Source: JANNRA01 sp031401035 (GTDB taxonomy: Bacteria > Desulfobacterota > Binatia > HRBIN30 > CADEER01). From it: 64,000 nt of DNA. Numbering within the stretch: position 1 is the stretch's first letter; each line of letters starts with the position of its first letter. The DNA is taken from assembly GCA_031401035.1 (NCBI GenBank), contig JANNRA010000112.1, forward strand, positions 1 through 64,000. The letters are read 5' to 3'. The notes below the pieces were generated by a model. The model had not been told where the DNA came from and did not search any database. It was given only the letters and a program-made list of their open reading frames with translations. The translations under genes and the position numbers were made by a program. This document shows, one piece after another, positions 1 through 9,456 of the stretch.

Positions 1-102
1 GGGGGCCCCCCCCCCCCCCGCCCCCCCGCGGGGGGGGGGCCCCCCCCCCCCGCGGTCCCAGCTGCGGAATTCGCCTGACGCACCTGCGACAGGTGCGGCC
101 GC
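1..102. other. G/C homopolymer low-complexity start of the window
   Basis: The first ~55 bases are long runs of only G and C with no coding signal. The following bases up to the stop of the first gene show nothing recognisable. A run like this at a sequence edge is more likely a contig-end or assembly artefact than a biological element. Confidence 0.6.
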
Positions 103-1146
103 TCAATCCGACGGGCAACCCGTCAGGCCGGCGTTGACGGCGGAGACCAGGTCGGCGATGCCGATGTCGGCGCTGCAGGAGCTGGCGGCGGACGGACAGG
201 CGAGCAGGCTCTCGCCGCCGAGGGCGATGCCGACGGCGGTGATCAGCTCGTCCACCGACACCGTCCCGTCGCGGCCGCAATCGCCGGCGCAGGCGGGGCC
301 GGGCAGCACGGTGACCGGCACCGTCTCGGAGACGTGCGTCTGGAAGACGAAGTACTCGCGGCCCGGGCAGCCGGCGGTGATCTCGTCGTAGAGCGACACC
401 CGCACCTCGGCCGCGCCGTCGCACACCGCGGCGAGGGTGAAGCCCGTCTCGCCGCTGCCCGCCGGTCGCTTCACCAACTCGCCGGCGAGCAGCTCGTCGG
501 CGCCGAGGACGCTGTACTGGCCGGCGAACCCCTCGTCGGCGTCGACGTTGATCGCCAGCACCTCGCCGACGCGGAGGATGCGCGGCGCGACGGCGATCGA
601 CACCGGCCGCTCGCCGCTGGCGTAGTCGGCCCACAGCACGGCGCCGTTCGCGCAGGAGAGGCCGAGCGGCGTGCCGTCGGCCAACGTCGCCTCGCCATCG
701 GCGCAGCCGAACTCGTGCTCGCACGTACCGACGTCCTGCACCGGTAGGCGCACGCGGCAGCGGTAGGCGAGCACGTCGTCGGGCGTCCCGCCGCTGAACG
801 TCAGCCGCGCCTCGATGCCGACGCAGGCAGCGCCGGCGCAGCCCGCCGGCGTGAAGGCGAAGCTGGCGCTCGCGGCCGCCGCGCCCGGCGTGCAGTCCGG
901 GGTGCCTGCCGCGGTGTCGAACGCCAGCGTCGCCGGGCGCGACAGCGCGTGCCGCAGCGTACCGAGCCGGCGTCCGTCGCTGCGCAGCCGCACGTCGACC
1001 TCGGCCAGCGCACCGGGCACGGCATAGACGCTGCCGATCTCGACGCCGACCGGCCCGGTCGCGCCCGCGTGCGCGGGGAATGCCCCGCAGGTGAGCAGCG
1101 CCATTGCCGCAGCCAGCGATACGACTGACGATAGCTGTCGATGCAT
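103..1146 (-). CDS. secreted protein with C-terminal dockerin-like tail
   Basis: 347 residues. The N-terminus (MHRQLSSVVSLAAAMALL..., ending in AHA) is a Sec signal peptide, so the product is exported. The body (about 30-280) is a beta-rich, Cys-containing region that I do not recognise. It begins like a cohesin or carbohydrate-binding beta-sandwich (VEIGSVYAVPGALAEVDVRL resembles cohesin strands), which is only a suggestion. The last ~60 residues contain CAGDCGRDGTVSVDEL and a second degenerate copy DIGIADLVSAV ending in GC. This is the double EF-hand-like dockerin type seen in two other genes of this window. The ATG at 1146 is preceded by a G-rich ribosome-binding stretch. The next gene upstream on the same strand ends 20 bases away from this start. 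Confidence 0.75.
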   Translation of the reverse strand: MHRQLSSVVSLAAAMALLTCGAFPAHAGATGPVGVEIGSVYAVPGALAEVDVRLRSDGRRLGTLRHALSRPATLAFDTAAGTPDCTPGAAAASASFAFTPAGCAGAACVGIEARLTFSGGTPDDVLAYRCRVRLPVQDVGTCEHEFGCADGEATLADGTPLGLSCANGAVLWADYASGERPVSIAVAPRILRVGEVLAINVDADEGFAGQYSVLGADELLAGELVKRPAGSGETGFTLAAVCDGAAEVRVSLYDEITAGCPGREYFVFQTHVSETVPVTVLPGPACAGDCGRDGTVSVDELITAVGIALGGESLLACPSAASSCSADIGIADLVSAVNAGLTGCPSD

Positions 1147-1165
1147 CGACCCGCCCCCTGGGGAA

Positions 1166-2377
1166 TCAGTTGATCACGTGCGCTTCGCGCAGGCTGCCGA
1201 TTTCCTCGCCCGTCAGCCCGAACTCGCGCAGGACCTCCTCGGTGTGCTCGCCGAGGATCGGCGCCACCCGTTCGTGCACGGTCGGCGTCGCCGACATGTG
1301 CACCGGCGGCCCGAGGGTGGTGATGGTGCCGCGGACGGGGTCGCTGAAGCTGTTGATGAGGCGGTTCTCGGCGACCTGCGGGTCGGCGAGAATCTCATGC
1401 AATGCCATCACCTTGCAGCTCGGAACGTCATGCTTCTCGAGGAGTGTGATCCAGTGCTCGCAGGTATTCTGGCGGAAGATGGCGCTGAGCGTCTCGACCA
1501 CTTCGGTGCGGCGCGCGACGCGGGCCGGGTTGCTGGCCATGTTGGGGTCGGTGAGCCAGTCCTCGCGCCCGAGGGCGACGCAGACGCGCTTGAAGAAGGC
1601 GTTGGTCAGGCAGGCGACGATGAAGTAGCCGTCGCTGGCCGGGAAGGCCTGGTAGGGGACCAGGTCGGGATGGCCGCTGCCGAAGCGGCCGAAGCGGGTG
1701 CCGTCGATGAGCACGTTGGCGGCGTTGTCGGCGAACAGCGACAGGACGGCGTCGAGCATGGCGATGTGCACCCGCTGCCCCTCGCCGCTGCGCTCGCGCG
1801 CGAACAGGGCGCCGAGGATGGCGTAGGCGCCGTAGACGCCGGTGTTGAGATCGGCGACCGGCGGCGCCGACTTGATCGGCGGACCGCCCTCCTCGCCGGT
1901 GTGCGCCATGATGCCGCCGGTGGCCTGCAGGATGAGGTCCATACCCGGCTTCTGCGCCATCGGACCGGTCTCGCCGAAGGCGGTGATCGAGCAGTACACC
2001 AGGCGCGGGTTGATGCGCCTGAGGTCCTCGTAGCCGAGGCCCTTGCGCTCCATGACGCCGGGGCGGAAGTTCTCGACGAAGACGTCGGCGTCTGTGACCA
2101 GGCGGCGGATCAACGCGACGCCGTCGGCTTCGCCGATGTCGACGCAGATGCCGCGCTTGTTGCGGTTGAGGCCCTGGAAGTTGGGCCCGCCGATGTGCGG
2201 CGGCAACTTGCCGGAGCGATCGGCGTGGCGGATGGAGTCGCCGCGGCCGGCCTTCTCCACCTTGATGACGTCGGCGCCCATGTCGCCGAGCAGGGTGGTG
2301 CACCACGGGCCGGCGGCCTGGTGCGACATGTCGATGACGCGGACGCCGGCGAGGGCGCCTTTGGCGGGAGTGGTCAT
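1166..2377 (-). CDS. CaiB/BaiF family (class III) CoA-transferase
   Basis: 403 residues, the usual length for family III CoA-transferases, which move CoA between carboxylic acids in the cytoplasm. The N-terminus GVRVIDMSHQAAGPWCTTLLGDMGA is the classic family opening, followed by ADVIKVEK. RNKRGICVD and the segment with the presumed catalytic aspartate (GMDLILQATGG, around residue 150) are present. The substrate cannot be read from the sequence; carnitine, succinate, formyl or racemase-type (alpha-methylacyl-CoA) activities all belong to this family. The neighbours (a secreted protein downstream, a HAD hydrolase upstream) give no pathway context. Confidence 0.9.
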   Translation of the reverse strand: MTTPAKGALAGVRVIDMSHQAAGPWCTTLLGDMGADVIKVEKAGRGDSIRHADRSGKLPPHIGGPNFQGLNRNKRGICVDIGEADGVALIRRLVTDADVFVENFRPGVMERKGLGYEDLRRINPRLVYCSITAFGETGPMAQKPGMDLILQATGGIMAHTGEEGGPPIKSAPPVADLNTGVYGAYAILGALFARERSGEGQRVHIAMLDAVLSLFADNAANVLIDGTRFGRFGSGHPDLVPYQAFPASDGYFIVACLTNAFFKRVCVALGREDWLTDPNMASNPARVARRTEVVETLSAIFRQNTCEHWITLLEKHDVPSCKVMALHEILADPQVAENRLINSFSDPVRGTITTLGPPVHMSATPTVHERVAPILGEHTEEVLREFGLTGEEIGSLREAHVIN

Positions 2378-2427
2378 GCCGTAGCGCTACTAGACCGGCG
2401 CGCCGGGGGTCAACGCGGCACGTGCCT

Positions 2428-3114
2428 TCAGCTCCCGTCGACCAGGGCGAGCAACTCGGCCAGCCCGGCGATGCGGCGGCAGTCGACCTCGCCGTACAAC
2501 CCGAGCGGGTCGATCAGCACCGGCTCGATGCCGGCGTTACGCGCTCCGCGCACGTCGATCTCGTAGATGTCGCCGACGAACAGCGCCTCGTGCGCGGCAG
2601 CGCCGGTGGCGTCGAGGGCGAGGCGGAAGACGCGCGGGTCGGGCTTCTCGATGCCGACCACGTGCGAGTCGATGATGGCGTCGAAGTGGCCGTCGAGGCC
2701 GTCGCGTGCCAGCGACGCGGCGACGCGGCCGTCGGCATTCGAGACTACCGCCAGGCGCAGGCCGCGGCCGCGCAGCGCCGCCAGTACCGCCGCGGTGTCC
2801 TCGCGCAGGACCCGCCACAGCGAGGCGCGCGCGTTCTCGGCGTCGAGGGCGGCCGTGACGGGCGCCTGCGCGGCGGTGGGGACGGCGAGCGCGTCGAGGA
2901 TGACGGCAATGTACGACCGCGCCCGGCTGGCGTCGTCCTCGGCTGCGGCGGCGCGGAAGCGGGCGTCGACCATGGCCTTACCCTGATACTCTGCGACGGC
3001 TACGTCGTGCGCGGTGACCAGGTGGCCGTGCGTGCTGACGCAGCCGGCGATCCAGGCGTGGTCGAGGTGGTGCAGGGTGTTGCCGACGTCGAAGAGGATG
3101 GCGCGCAGGGGCAT
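2428..3114 (-). CDS. HAD superfamily hydrolase
   Basis: 228 residues. Motif I is LFDVGNTL, with the nucleophilic Asp but Gly in place of the second Asp, a variant common in phosphoglycolate-phosphatase/HDHD3-like members. Motif II is VVSNADG, motif III has the Lys in GIEKPDPRVF, and motif IV is LFVGDIYEID. A cap domain fills about residues 15-95. It probably dephosphorylates a small cytoplasmic metabolite; the substrate is unknown. The ATG at 3114 was chosen because motif I follows directly. A longer frame upstream runs into the neighbouring gene and is not supported. It lies 53 bases behind the cbb3 operon on the same strand and could be its distal member. Confidence 0.88.
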   Translation of the reverse strand: MPLRAILFDVGNTLHHLDHAWIAGCVSTHGHLVTAHDVAVAEYQGKAMVDARFRAAAAEDDASRARSYIAVILDALAVPTAAQAPVTAALDAENARASLWRVLREDTAAVLAALRGRGLRLAVVSNADGRVAASLARDGLDGHFDAIIDSHVVGIEKPDPRVFRLALDATGAAAHEALFVGDIYEIDVRGARNAGIEPVLIDPLGLYGEVDCRRIAGLAELLALVDGS

Positions 3115-3167
3115 GCGGTCATGTACCGCGCCGTCCCGGGCGCGGCCAGCAGCGCGCCCCCCAGGCG

Positions 3168-3908
3168 TCACGGTGCGGGGTGCGGCGCCGCCTCGTGGCA
3201 GGGCGCCGCCGCCGGCGCGCCGCCCAGGACGGCGAGCGCGCCGCTCGCCGCGAAGGTCCAGGCGCCGCAGGCGATCAACAGCGCGCCGGCGAGGCGGCGT
3301 GAGGCGACGACGCGGCCGAGGCCGCTGACGCGTTGGGCCAGCACACCGGTGGCGATCATGGCGGGCAGCGTGCCGAGGCCGAAGCCGGCCATCAGCAGCG
3401 CGCCGTGCCGAGCGTCGCCGGCGGTGACCGCGAAGGCGAGCGCGCTGTACACCAGCCCGCACGGCAGCCAGCCCCACAACATACCGAGCGCCAGGGCGCC
3501 GGCGAACGAGCGTCCGGGCTGCAGCCGGCGCGCCAGCGGCGCGATGCGCCGCCACAGGCGCGCTCCCTGGCGCTCGAGCGCCGCCAGCCCCGACCACCAG
3601 CCGGCGAGATACAGGCCGAGGGCAATGAGCAGCAGCGCCGCCGCGACGCGCAACAGCAGGGCGCCGGCGGCACCGAGTGCGGCGCTCAGCGCCAAGCCGA
3701 GGGCGCCGGCGAGGGCGCCGGCGGCGGCGTAGCTGACCACACGGCCGAGGTTGAAGGTGAGGGCGCGCGCGGCGGGGGCGCCGCAGCCGCGCGTCGCCAA
3801 CGCCATGGCGCCGGCGATGCCGCCGCACATGGCGACGCAGTGCGGGCTGCCGAGCAGACCGAGACCGATGCCGCCGAGCAGCGTCAGTCCCTCCACCCCG
3901 GCGGTCAT
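3168..3908 (-). CDS. sulfite exporter TauE/SafE-like membrane protein at the end of the cco operon
   Basis: 246 residues with about six hydrophobic helices. The N-terminal motif GLLGSPHCVAMCGGIAGAM is typical of the SafE/'urease accessory UreH-like' transmembrane family found at the end of ccoGHIS clusters. There its Cys/His/Met-rich first helix is thought to take part in copper delivery to the oxidase. A second family motif, GMLWGWLPCGLVYSAL, lies mid-protein. Its ATG overlaps the stop of ccoS by four bases (ATGA), so it is translationally coupled to the cluster. Confidence 0.88.
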   Translation of the reverse strand: MTAGVEGLTLLGGIGLGLLGSPHCVAMCGGIAGAMALATRGCGAPAARALTFNLGRVVSYAAAGALAGALGLALSAALGAAGALLLRVAAALLLIALGLYLAGWWSGLAALERQGARLWRRIAPLARRLQPGRSFAGALALGMLWGWLPCGLVYSALAFAVTAGDARHGALLMAGFGLGTLPAMIATGVLAQRVSGLGRVVASRRLAGALLIACGAWTFAASGALAVLGGAPAAAPCHEAAPHPAP

Positions 3909-4090
3909 TTCCCTTCCTTCGCAGGCGCGCTGGGTGGCGCCGGCGCGGGTTCGTCGTCGTCCAAGAGGATGCGCGTCGCCGGCGAATCGAGGTCGTCGAA
4001 CTGCGCGTTGCGTACCGCCCACAGGAATGCCGCGACGGCGGCGACGAGCAGCAGCAGGGCGAGGGGGATGAGGACGTAGATGATGTTCAT
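3905..4090 (-). CDS. ccoS: cbb3-type oxidase assembly protein CcoS
   Basis: 61 residues: a single N-terminal transmembrane helix (MNIIYVLIPLALLLLVAAVA) followed by FLWAVRNAQFDDLDSPATRIL, the conserved CcoS segment, and a short acidic/Pro-rich tail. CcoS is needed for inserting haem b and copper into CcoN. It overlaps ccoI upstream and the SafE-like gene downstream by four bases each. Confidence 0.95.
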   Translation of the reverse strand: MNIIYVLIPLALLLLVAAVAAFLWAVRNAQFDDLDSPATRILLDDDEPAPAPPSAPAKEGK

Positions 4091-6588
4091 GCGCGTTGCG
4101 GCAGCGGCGGCATGGGGCGGGGCACGCAGCTGTCGGCGGCCGCGACCGGGCCGCGGTGGGCGCCGAGGCGGACGGCGTTGAGCACCACCACCAGCGAGCT
4201 GAGCGACATGCCGAGCGCCGCCCAGTAGGGCGCCACCCAGCCGAGCGCTGCCAGCGGCAGCGCCACGGCGTTGTAGGCGAGCGACCAGCCGAGGTTCTGG
4301 TACAGCACGCGCCGCGTCCGATGCGCCAGATCGATCGCATCGGCGAGCACCCCGAGATCTTCTCGCAGCAGCACGCAGTCGGCGCCGCCGACCGCCAGGT
4401 CGGTGCCGCCACCCATCGCCACCGAGACCTGGGCGGCACCGAGCACCGGGGCGTCGTTCACCCCGTCGCCGACCATGACCACCACCGCGCCGGCCGCCTG
4501 CAGGGCCTGCACGTGGCGCAACTTCTCCGCCGGCGAGGCGCCGCGCACCGCGACCTCGATGCCCAGTCGTCGCGCCAACTGCGCCACCGCGGCGGAGGGG
4601 TCGCCGCTGAGCAGCTGCACCGCCAGGCCGCGTTGCCGCAGCGCCCGCACGGCGGCCGCCGCCTCGGGACGCGGCGCGTCCTCGAGGGCGAACCAGGCGA
4701 CCGCCCCGTCCGTGTCGCCGAGCAGAACCCACATGTCATCGTCGCGCGACGGTGGGTTAGGGGCGCCGCCGCCGGTGAGTTCCGTCACCCAGTCGGGGTT
4801 GCCGATGCGGTAGCGCCGCCCGCCGACGACGCCCTCGACGCCGAAGCCGGCGACGGCGGCGGCGTCGACCACCGCCGGGGTGGCAGCGTCGGCGGCGAAG
4901 GCGCGCGCGATCGGGTGTTCGGAGCGGCTCTCCAGCGCGCGCGCCAGTGCCAGGGCGCCGGCGAGGTCGTGCGGCGGCAGCGGCACGCTGCGCCGCAGGC
5001 GGAAGCTACCCTGCGTGAGCGTGCCGGTCTTGTCGAAGACGACATGCGTGGCGCCGTGCAGACCCTCGAGCACGTGCGCGCGCGTCACCAGCAGGCCGCG
5101 CCGCAGCAGTCCACCGGTGGCGGCGGTGAGCGCCGCCGGGGTGGCGAGCGAGAGCGCGCACGGGCAGCTGACAACCAGGACCGACAGCGTCACCCAGAAG
5201 GCCTGCGACGGGTCGATGCGCCACCAGACGGCGGCGACGGCCGCGGCGAGCAGCAACACGGCGGGGACGAAGGCCTGCGCGACGCGGTCGGCGAGGCGGG
5301 CGACGGGCGGCTTCTCGCTGCCGGCGCGGTCGACCAGGCGCTGCACGCCGGCGAGGACGCCATCGGCGCCGCTGCGCTCGACGGCGACGACCAGCGGGCT
5401 CTCGCCGTTCTGCGTGCCGCCGAGCACGAGGTCGCCGCGGCGGCGGGCGCGCGGCCACTGTTCGCCGGTCAGCATCGCCTCGTTGACCCAGCCGCTGCCC
5501 TCGACGACGCGCCCGTCGGCCGGCACGGTCTCGCCGGGTTTCACCAGCACCCGATCGCCCGGCACCAACTCCGCGGCGGCGACGATGGCGCTTGCGCCGT
5601 CGTCGTCGAGGCGCGTCGCGTGCGCCGGCGGGCGGCGCAGGGCCCCCTCGATCGCGGCGGCGGCGCGATGGCGGGCGCGCATCTCTACGAAGCGGCCGAG
5701 CGAGAGGAGAAAGACGAACATGCAGACCGAATCGAAATACACCTCGCCGCTGCGCAGGGCGGTGGCGACGAGGCTGGCGACGAAGGCGATGGCGATCGCC
5801 AGCGCCACTGGGACGTCCATGCCGAGGCGGCGGTTGCGCAGGTCGCGCGCCGCGGCGGCGAAGAACGGCCGCGCCGCCCAGGCGACGATCGGCATGGTCA
5901 CCAGGGCGCTGACCATGCGCAGGTAGTCGCGGTGCGCCGGTGCCATGTCCTGCAGCGCCCCGGCGTAGAGGCCGACGGCGAACATCATCACCTGCATCGC
6001 GCCGAGTCCGGCCAGGGCAAGGCGACCGAGCGCGGCGCGGTACTCGTCGCGACGCGCCTGCTCCTGCTGATCGGGCTGATACGGCTGCGCCGCGTAGCCG
6101 AGCCGGGCGATCTCCGTCAGCAGGGTGCTGAGGCGCGTCTCGCCCTCGCGCCAGGCGAGTTCGGCCCGCTCGTGCGCGAGGTTGACGTGCACCGACACAA
6201 CGCCCGGCTGGCGCGTCAGGTGGCGCTCGATGAGCCAGGCGCAGGCCGCGCAGCGCAGGCCGCGCAGCGCCAGGGTGACCCGCCGCCCGCGTTCGCCGTC
6301 GTCGCGGACGACGCCGCGCTGCAGCGCCGGCTGGTCGTAGCGCAGCAACTCCGCCACTGCCGCCACCGTGGTGCGCTCGGCGGCGCCGGCCGGCGCCTCC
6401 CGGTAGCGGTAGTAGTCGCCGAGGCCGGTGGCGACGATCAGCTCGGCGACGGCGGCGCAGCCCGGGCAGCACATGGCCCGCGCCAGGCCGTCGATCTGGG
6501 CCTGGCAGTCGACACCGTCGGGAATCGGCAGACCGCAATGGAAACAGGTCAGCGCGGCGGCCGTCGGCTGCGCCAGCGGTGCGTTCAT
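4087..6588 (-). CDS. ccoI: copper-translocating P1B-type ATPase CcoI (FixI)
   Basis: 833 residues. An N-terminal Cys cluster (CFHCGLPIPDGVDC ... CCPGC, residues ~15-45) is typical of the CcoI/FixI branch. A heavy-metal-associated domain with GLRCAACAWLIE (~110-120) follows. The transmembrane ion-binding motif is CPC in VVSCPCALSLATP, the phosphorylation site is DKTGTLT, the nucleotide-binding HP is in SEHPIARAF, and the hinge is GDGVNDAPVL. It moves Cu(I) across the inner membrane for assembly of the CcoN CuB centre. It lies 28 bases after ccoH and overlaps ccoS by four bases. Confidence 0.95.
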   Translation of the reverse strand: MNAPLAQPTAAALTCFHCGLPIPDGVDCQAQIDGLARAMCCPGCAAVAELIVATGLGDYYRYREAPAGAAERTTVAAVAELLRYDQPALQRGVVRDDGERGRRVTLALRGLRCAACAWLIERHLTRQPGVVSVHVNLAHERAELAWREGETRLSTLLTEIARLGYAAQPYQPDQQEQARRDEYRAALGRLALAGLGAMQVMMFAVGLYAGALQDMAPAHRDYLRMVSALVTMPIVAWAARPFFAAAARDLRNRRLGMDVPVALAIAIAFVASLVATALRSGEVYFDSVCMFVFLLSLGRFVEMRARHRAAAAIEGALRRPPAHATRLDDDGASAIVAAAELVPGDRVLVKPGETVPADGRVVEGSGWVNEAMLTGEQWPRARRRGDLVLGGTQNGESPLVVAVERSGADGVLAGVQRLVDRAGSEKPPVARLADRVAQAFVPAVLLLAAAVAAVWWRIDPSQAFWVTLSVLVVSCPCALSLATPAALTAATGGLLRRGLLVTRAHVLEGLHGATHVVFDKTGTLTQGSFRLRRSVPLPPHDLAGALALARALESRSEHPIARAFAADAATPAVVDAAAVAGFGVEGVVGGRRYRIGNPDWVTELTGGGAPNPPSRDDDMWVLLGDTDGAVAWFALEDAPRPEAAAAVRALRQRGLAVQLLSGDPSAAVAQLARRLGIEVAVRGASPAEKLRHVQALQAAGAVVVMVGDGVNDAPVLGAAQVSVAMGGGTDLAVGGADCVLLREDLGVLADAIDLAHRTRRVLYQNLGWSLAYNAVALPLAALGWVAPYWAALGMSLSSLVVVLNAVRLGAHRGPVAAADSCVPRPMPPLPQRA

Positions 6589-6616
6589 GACGGCAGCCGC
6601 CGCGGCTGCGCGTCCA

Positions 6617-7078
6617 TCACCCCGGCGCCCCCAGCTGTGGCGGCGTCGCGGCGTCGAAGTCGATGCGCGCGACGAGACGCCAGCCGCCGCCGGCGGGCGT
6701 CAGCGTCGCGTTCCACGGACCGCGCAGCGGTGCCGCCAGCGCGCTGCGGAAGATGCCGTCGGCGCCGGCGCGCAGCGGCAGGACCTGATCGCGCGCCGCG
6801 TCGGTGGGGTGGGCGAGGGCGAGCAGCAGCTCGCTGTGGGGATCGATGCCGCTGCCGCGCACTTCGACGGCCAGTCCGCCGTGCGCCGCGACGCGCTCGA
6901 GGGCGAAGTCGCGGTTAATGCCCAGGCCGGCCTTGTAGTAATCGTCGCGCACCAGCGAGTCGGCGTTGCGCACCGCGACCGCCAACGTCGCGAAGCTGAA
7001 CACGACGCTGGCGGCGGGCAGCGCGATGATGAACCAGGGCCAGAACTGCCGGTACCACGGGGTGGGCGGGTCAGTCAT
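6617..7078 (-). CDS. ccoH: FixH/CcoH family membrane protein
   Basis: 153 residues from the ATG at 7078. One N-terminal transmembrane helix (FWPWFIIALPAASVVFSFAT) is followed by the FixH signature DSLVRDDYYKAGLGINRD and a periplasmic beta domain. CcoH associates with the oxidase and stabilises its assembly. The chosen start overlaps the ccoG stop by eight bases. A longer reading from 7120 would lie inside ccoG and adds no family residues. Confidence 0.9.
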   Translation of the reverse strand: MTDPPTPWYRQFWPWFIIALPAASVVFSFATLAVAVRNADSLVRDDYYKAGLGINRDFALERVAAHGGLAVEVRGSGIDPHSELLLALAHPTDAARDQVLPLRAGADGIFRSALAAPLRGPWNATLTPAGGGWRLVARIDFDAATPPQLGAPG

Positions 7079-8537
7079 GGTCTTGCTCACCCCGCTCGCG
7101 ACGCTCGCGACGCTCGTCATGCTCGCCGTGCGGCCGTGCGGGCGACAGGAAGCGGCTCTCCTCGTGCACCACGGTCTGCGGGTGGTCGAGCGGGCCGATC
7201 GTGAAGCGCAGCGGCAGCGACCGCCGCGCCAGCGCCTCGGGCGGGACCTGGACGCGCACCGCGACGTCGCCGATCTCGCCCGGCGCCAGGCGCACCTCGG
7301 GCGGTGCCACCAGCGTCAGGCCGGGCAGACCGTCGGCGGCGATGCGGTAGACGTGCGGGTGCTGATCGAGGTTCATGATCTTGAGCGTATAGGTGTTCTC
7401 GATGCGGCCGTCGCTGGCGACGCGGTACAGGCGGGCGCGGTCGCGCAGCACGTCGACGCGCAACGGCACGCGCGCCGACAGCGCGTAGGCGAAGGTGGTC
7501 ATGATCAGCGACAGGACGACGCCGTAGGCGATCAGGCGCGGGCGCAGGACGCGCAGGCGGCCGCTCGCCAGGCTGGCCTCGCTGGCATAGCGCACCAGGC
7601 CCTTGGCGTAGCCCATCTCGTCCATCACGCCGTCGCAGGCGTCGATGCAGGCGGCACAGCCGATGCACTCGTACTGGGTGCCCTTGCGGATATCGATGCC
7701 GGTCGGGCAGACGTGCACGCACAGGTTGCAGTCGATGCAGTCGCCGAGCCCGACGCCGCGCGCCGCGCTGTCGCGACCGCGGTGGCCGCGCGGCTCGCCG
7801 CGGCGACGGTCATAGAAGATGGTCAGCGTGTCGTCGTCGAACATGGCGCCCTGGAAGCGGGCGTAGGGGCAGGCGTACTTGCAGATCTGCTCGCGCATCC
7901 AGCCGGCGTCGAGGTAGAGCGCGCCGCTGAAGACGCAGGCGAAGAAGGTCTCCCAGCCGCTCAACTGACCGGCGGCGAGGCGTGGCAGCAGCGAACGGAT
8001 GGGCGCGAAGTAGCCGAGGAAGGTGAGGCCGACGACCACCGCCAGCAGGCCCCAGGCGCCGTGCTTGGCCAGCTTGCGGCCGATCTTCCTGGCCGTCCAG
8101 GGACCGCGATCGAGACGCATGCGGGCGTTGCGGTCGCCCTCGGTCAGCCACTCGATCCACATGAAGAACTTGGTCCAGACCGTCTGCGGACAGGCGTATC
8201 CGCACCACAGGCGACCGGCGAGGGCGGTGAAGAAGAAGAGGCTGAAGGCGGCGATGATCAGCATCCAGGACAGGAAGATGAAGTCCTGCGGCCAGAGGGT
8301 GAGGCCGAAGAGGTAGAACTTGCGACCGGGCAGATCGAACCAGATCGCCTGGCGGCCGTTCCAGCTCAGCCACGGTCCGGCCAGGAAGATACCGGCGAGG
8401 ACGAACAACGCCACCGCCCGGCGTTGCTGCCAGGCGCCCTGCACCTCTTTCTGGTAGATGTGCTCGCGCTTGGCGTAGAGCGGAACCTCGGCGAGGGCGG
8501 CGCCGTGTTCGTGGTCGTGTGGGGCGGCCGCGGGCAT
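7071..8537 (-). CDS. ccoG: cytochrome c oxidase accessory protein CcoG
   Basis: 488 residues, a membrane protein with several helices. WCGYACPQTVWTKFFMWIE and YACPYARFQGAMFD are conserved, followed by two 4Fe-4S ferredoxin motifs, CIDCNLCVHVCPTGIDIR and CIGCAACIDACDGVMD (around residues 265-310). A C-terminal periplasmic immunoglobulin-like domain follows. CcoG is the cupric reductase of the cbb3 maturation pathway. The ATG at 8537 lies seven bases after ccoP. Confidence 0.95.
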   Translation of the reverse strand: MPAAAPHDHEHGAALAEVPLYAKREHIYQKEVQGAWQQRRAVALFVLAGIFLAGPWLSWNGRQAIWFDLPGRKFYLFGLTLWPQDFIFLSWMLIIAAFSLFFFTALAGRLWCGYACPQTVWTKFFMWIEWLTEGDRNARMRLDRGPWTARKIGRKLAKHGAWGLLAVVVGLTFLGYFAPIRSLLPRLAAGQLSGWETFFACVFSGALYLDAGWMREQICKYACPYARFQGAMFDDDTLTIFYDRRRGEPRGHRGRDSAARGVGLGDCIDCNLCVHVCPTGIDIRKGTQYECIGCAACIDACDGVMDEMGYAKGLVRYASEASLASGRLRVLRPRLIAYGVVLSLIMTTFAYALSARVPLRVDVLRDRARLYRVASDGRIENTYTLKIMNLDQHPHVYRIAADGLPGLTLVAPPEVRLAPGEIGDVAVRVQVPPEALARRSLPLRFTIGPLDHPQTVVHEESRFLSPARPHGEHDERRERRERGEQDHD

Positions 8538-8544
8538 GCGTGTC

Positions 8545-9456
8545 CTACTGGCCGCTCCCCGCCGCGGGCGCGTCGAGGGACAGGCTGTACACGTACGCGG
8601 CGACGACCTGCGCCTTCTGCTCGCCGAGGATGTCGGCGTGCGCCGGCATCTTACCGTAGCGCCCCTTGTTCAGTCCCTCGGCGATGCTCGCCGGATCATT
8701 GCCGTACAACCAGACGTCGTCGGTGAGGTTGGGGGCGCCGAGGGCCTGGTTGCCCTTGCCGTCGGCGCCATGGCAGGCGATGCAGATCGTCTCGTACTTC
8801 GCCTTGCCCGCCGCCGCCTGCGCGGCGTCGACGCTGTGGCCGCTGAGGCTGAGCACGTAGGCGGTCACCAGCGCGACACCCTCGTCGCCGCCGATCGCCG
8901 GCGCGAACGGCGGCATGACGCCGTTGCGGCCGTGCAGGATGCTGGTCTTGATGGTGTCGGGATCGCCGCCGTAGAGCCAATCGTCATCGGTCAGATCCGG
9001 GAAGCCGACACCGCCGCGCGCGTCGGCGCCATGGCACTGGCTGCAGTTGTTGGCGAACAGGTGCTGCCCCATCGTCAGCGCGCGCGGATCGCGCACCAGG
9101 TCGGGGATGGGCTGCGCGGCCAGGGCGGCGTACAGCGGACCGTACTGCGCGTCGGCGCGGGCGACCTCCTGCGCGTGCTGGCCGCTCGAGGTCCAGCCGA
9201 GGGTCCCCGGGAAGCGGCCGAGGCCCGGGTAGAGCACCAGGTAGACGAGCGCGAAGGCGATCGAGCCGACGAACAGCAGCAGCCACCAGCGCGGCAGCGG
9301 CATGTCGAGCTCCTGGATGCCGTCGTAGTCGTGACCGAGCGTCTGCTGGGCGGCGCTGGCGACACGCCGGCTGCGCGCCCAGAGCAGCAGGGCGCCGCAG
9401 CCGAAGATGTTGGACAGCGTCAGGGCGATGATGAACCAGCTCCACCCGTCAGTCAT
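8545..9456 (-). CDS. ccoP: cbb3-type cytochrome c oxidase subunit III, dihaem CcoP
   Basis: 303 residues. An N-terminal membrane anchor (WSWFIIALTLSNIFGCGALLLW) and a second helix near 60-80 precede the conserved LYPGLGRFPGTLGW. Two c-type haem sites follow, NCSQCHG and CIACHG, each with a downstream Met-containing motif (VMPPF, KMPAH). It receives electrons from soluble cytochromes on the periplasmic side. It overlaps ccoQ by eight bases. Confidence 0.96.
   Translation of the reverse strand: MTDGWSWFIIALTLSNIFGCGALLLWARSRRVASAAQQTLGHDYDGIQELDMPLPRWWLLLFVGSIAFALVYLVLYPGLGRFPGTLGWTSSGQHAQEVARADAQYGPLYAALAAQPIPDLVRDPRALTMGQHLFANNCSQCHGADARGGVGFPDLTDDDWLYGGDPDTIKTSILHGRNGVMPPFAPAIGGDEGVALVTAYVLSLSGHSVDAAQAAAGKAKYETICIACHGADGKGNQALGAPNLTDDVWLYGNDPASIAEGLNKGRYGKMPAHADILGEQKAQVVAAYVYSLSLDAPAAGSGQ

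Noticed and set aside
3115..3828. N-terminal extension of the HAD hydrolase to 466 residues
   Set aside because: The extra part is Arg-rich shadow sequence antisense in frame to the SafE-like gene region; motif I begins right after the 3114 ATG.
4096..6918. 940-codon plus-strand frame opposite ccoI
   Set aside because: Low-complexity Arg/Gly/Ala-rich translation; the minus strand carries the full P-type ATPase motifs.
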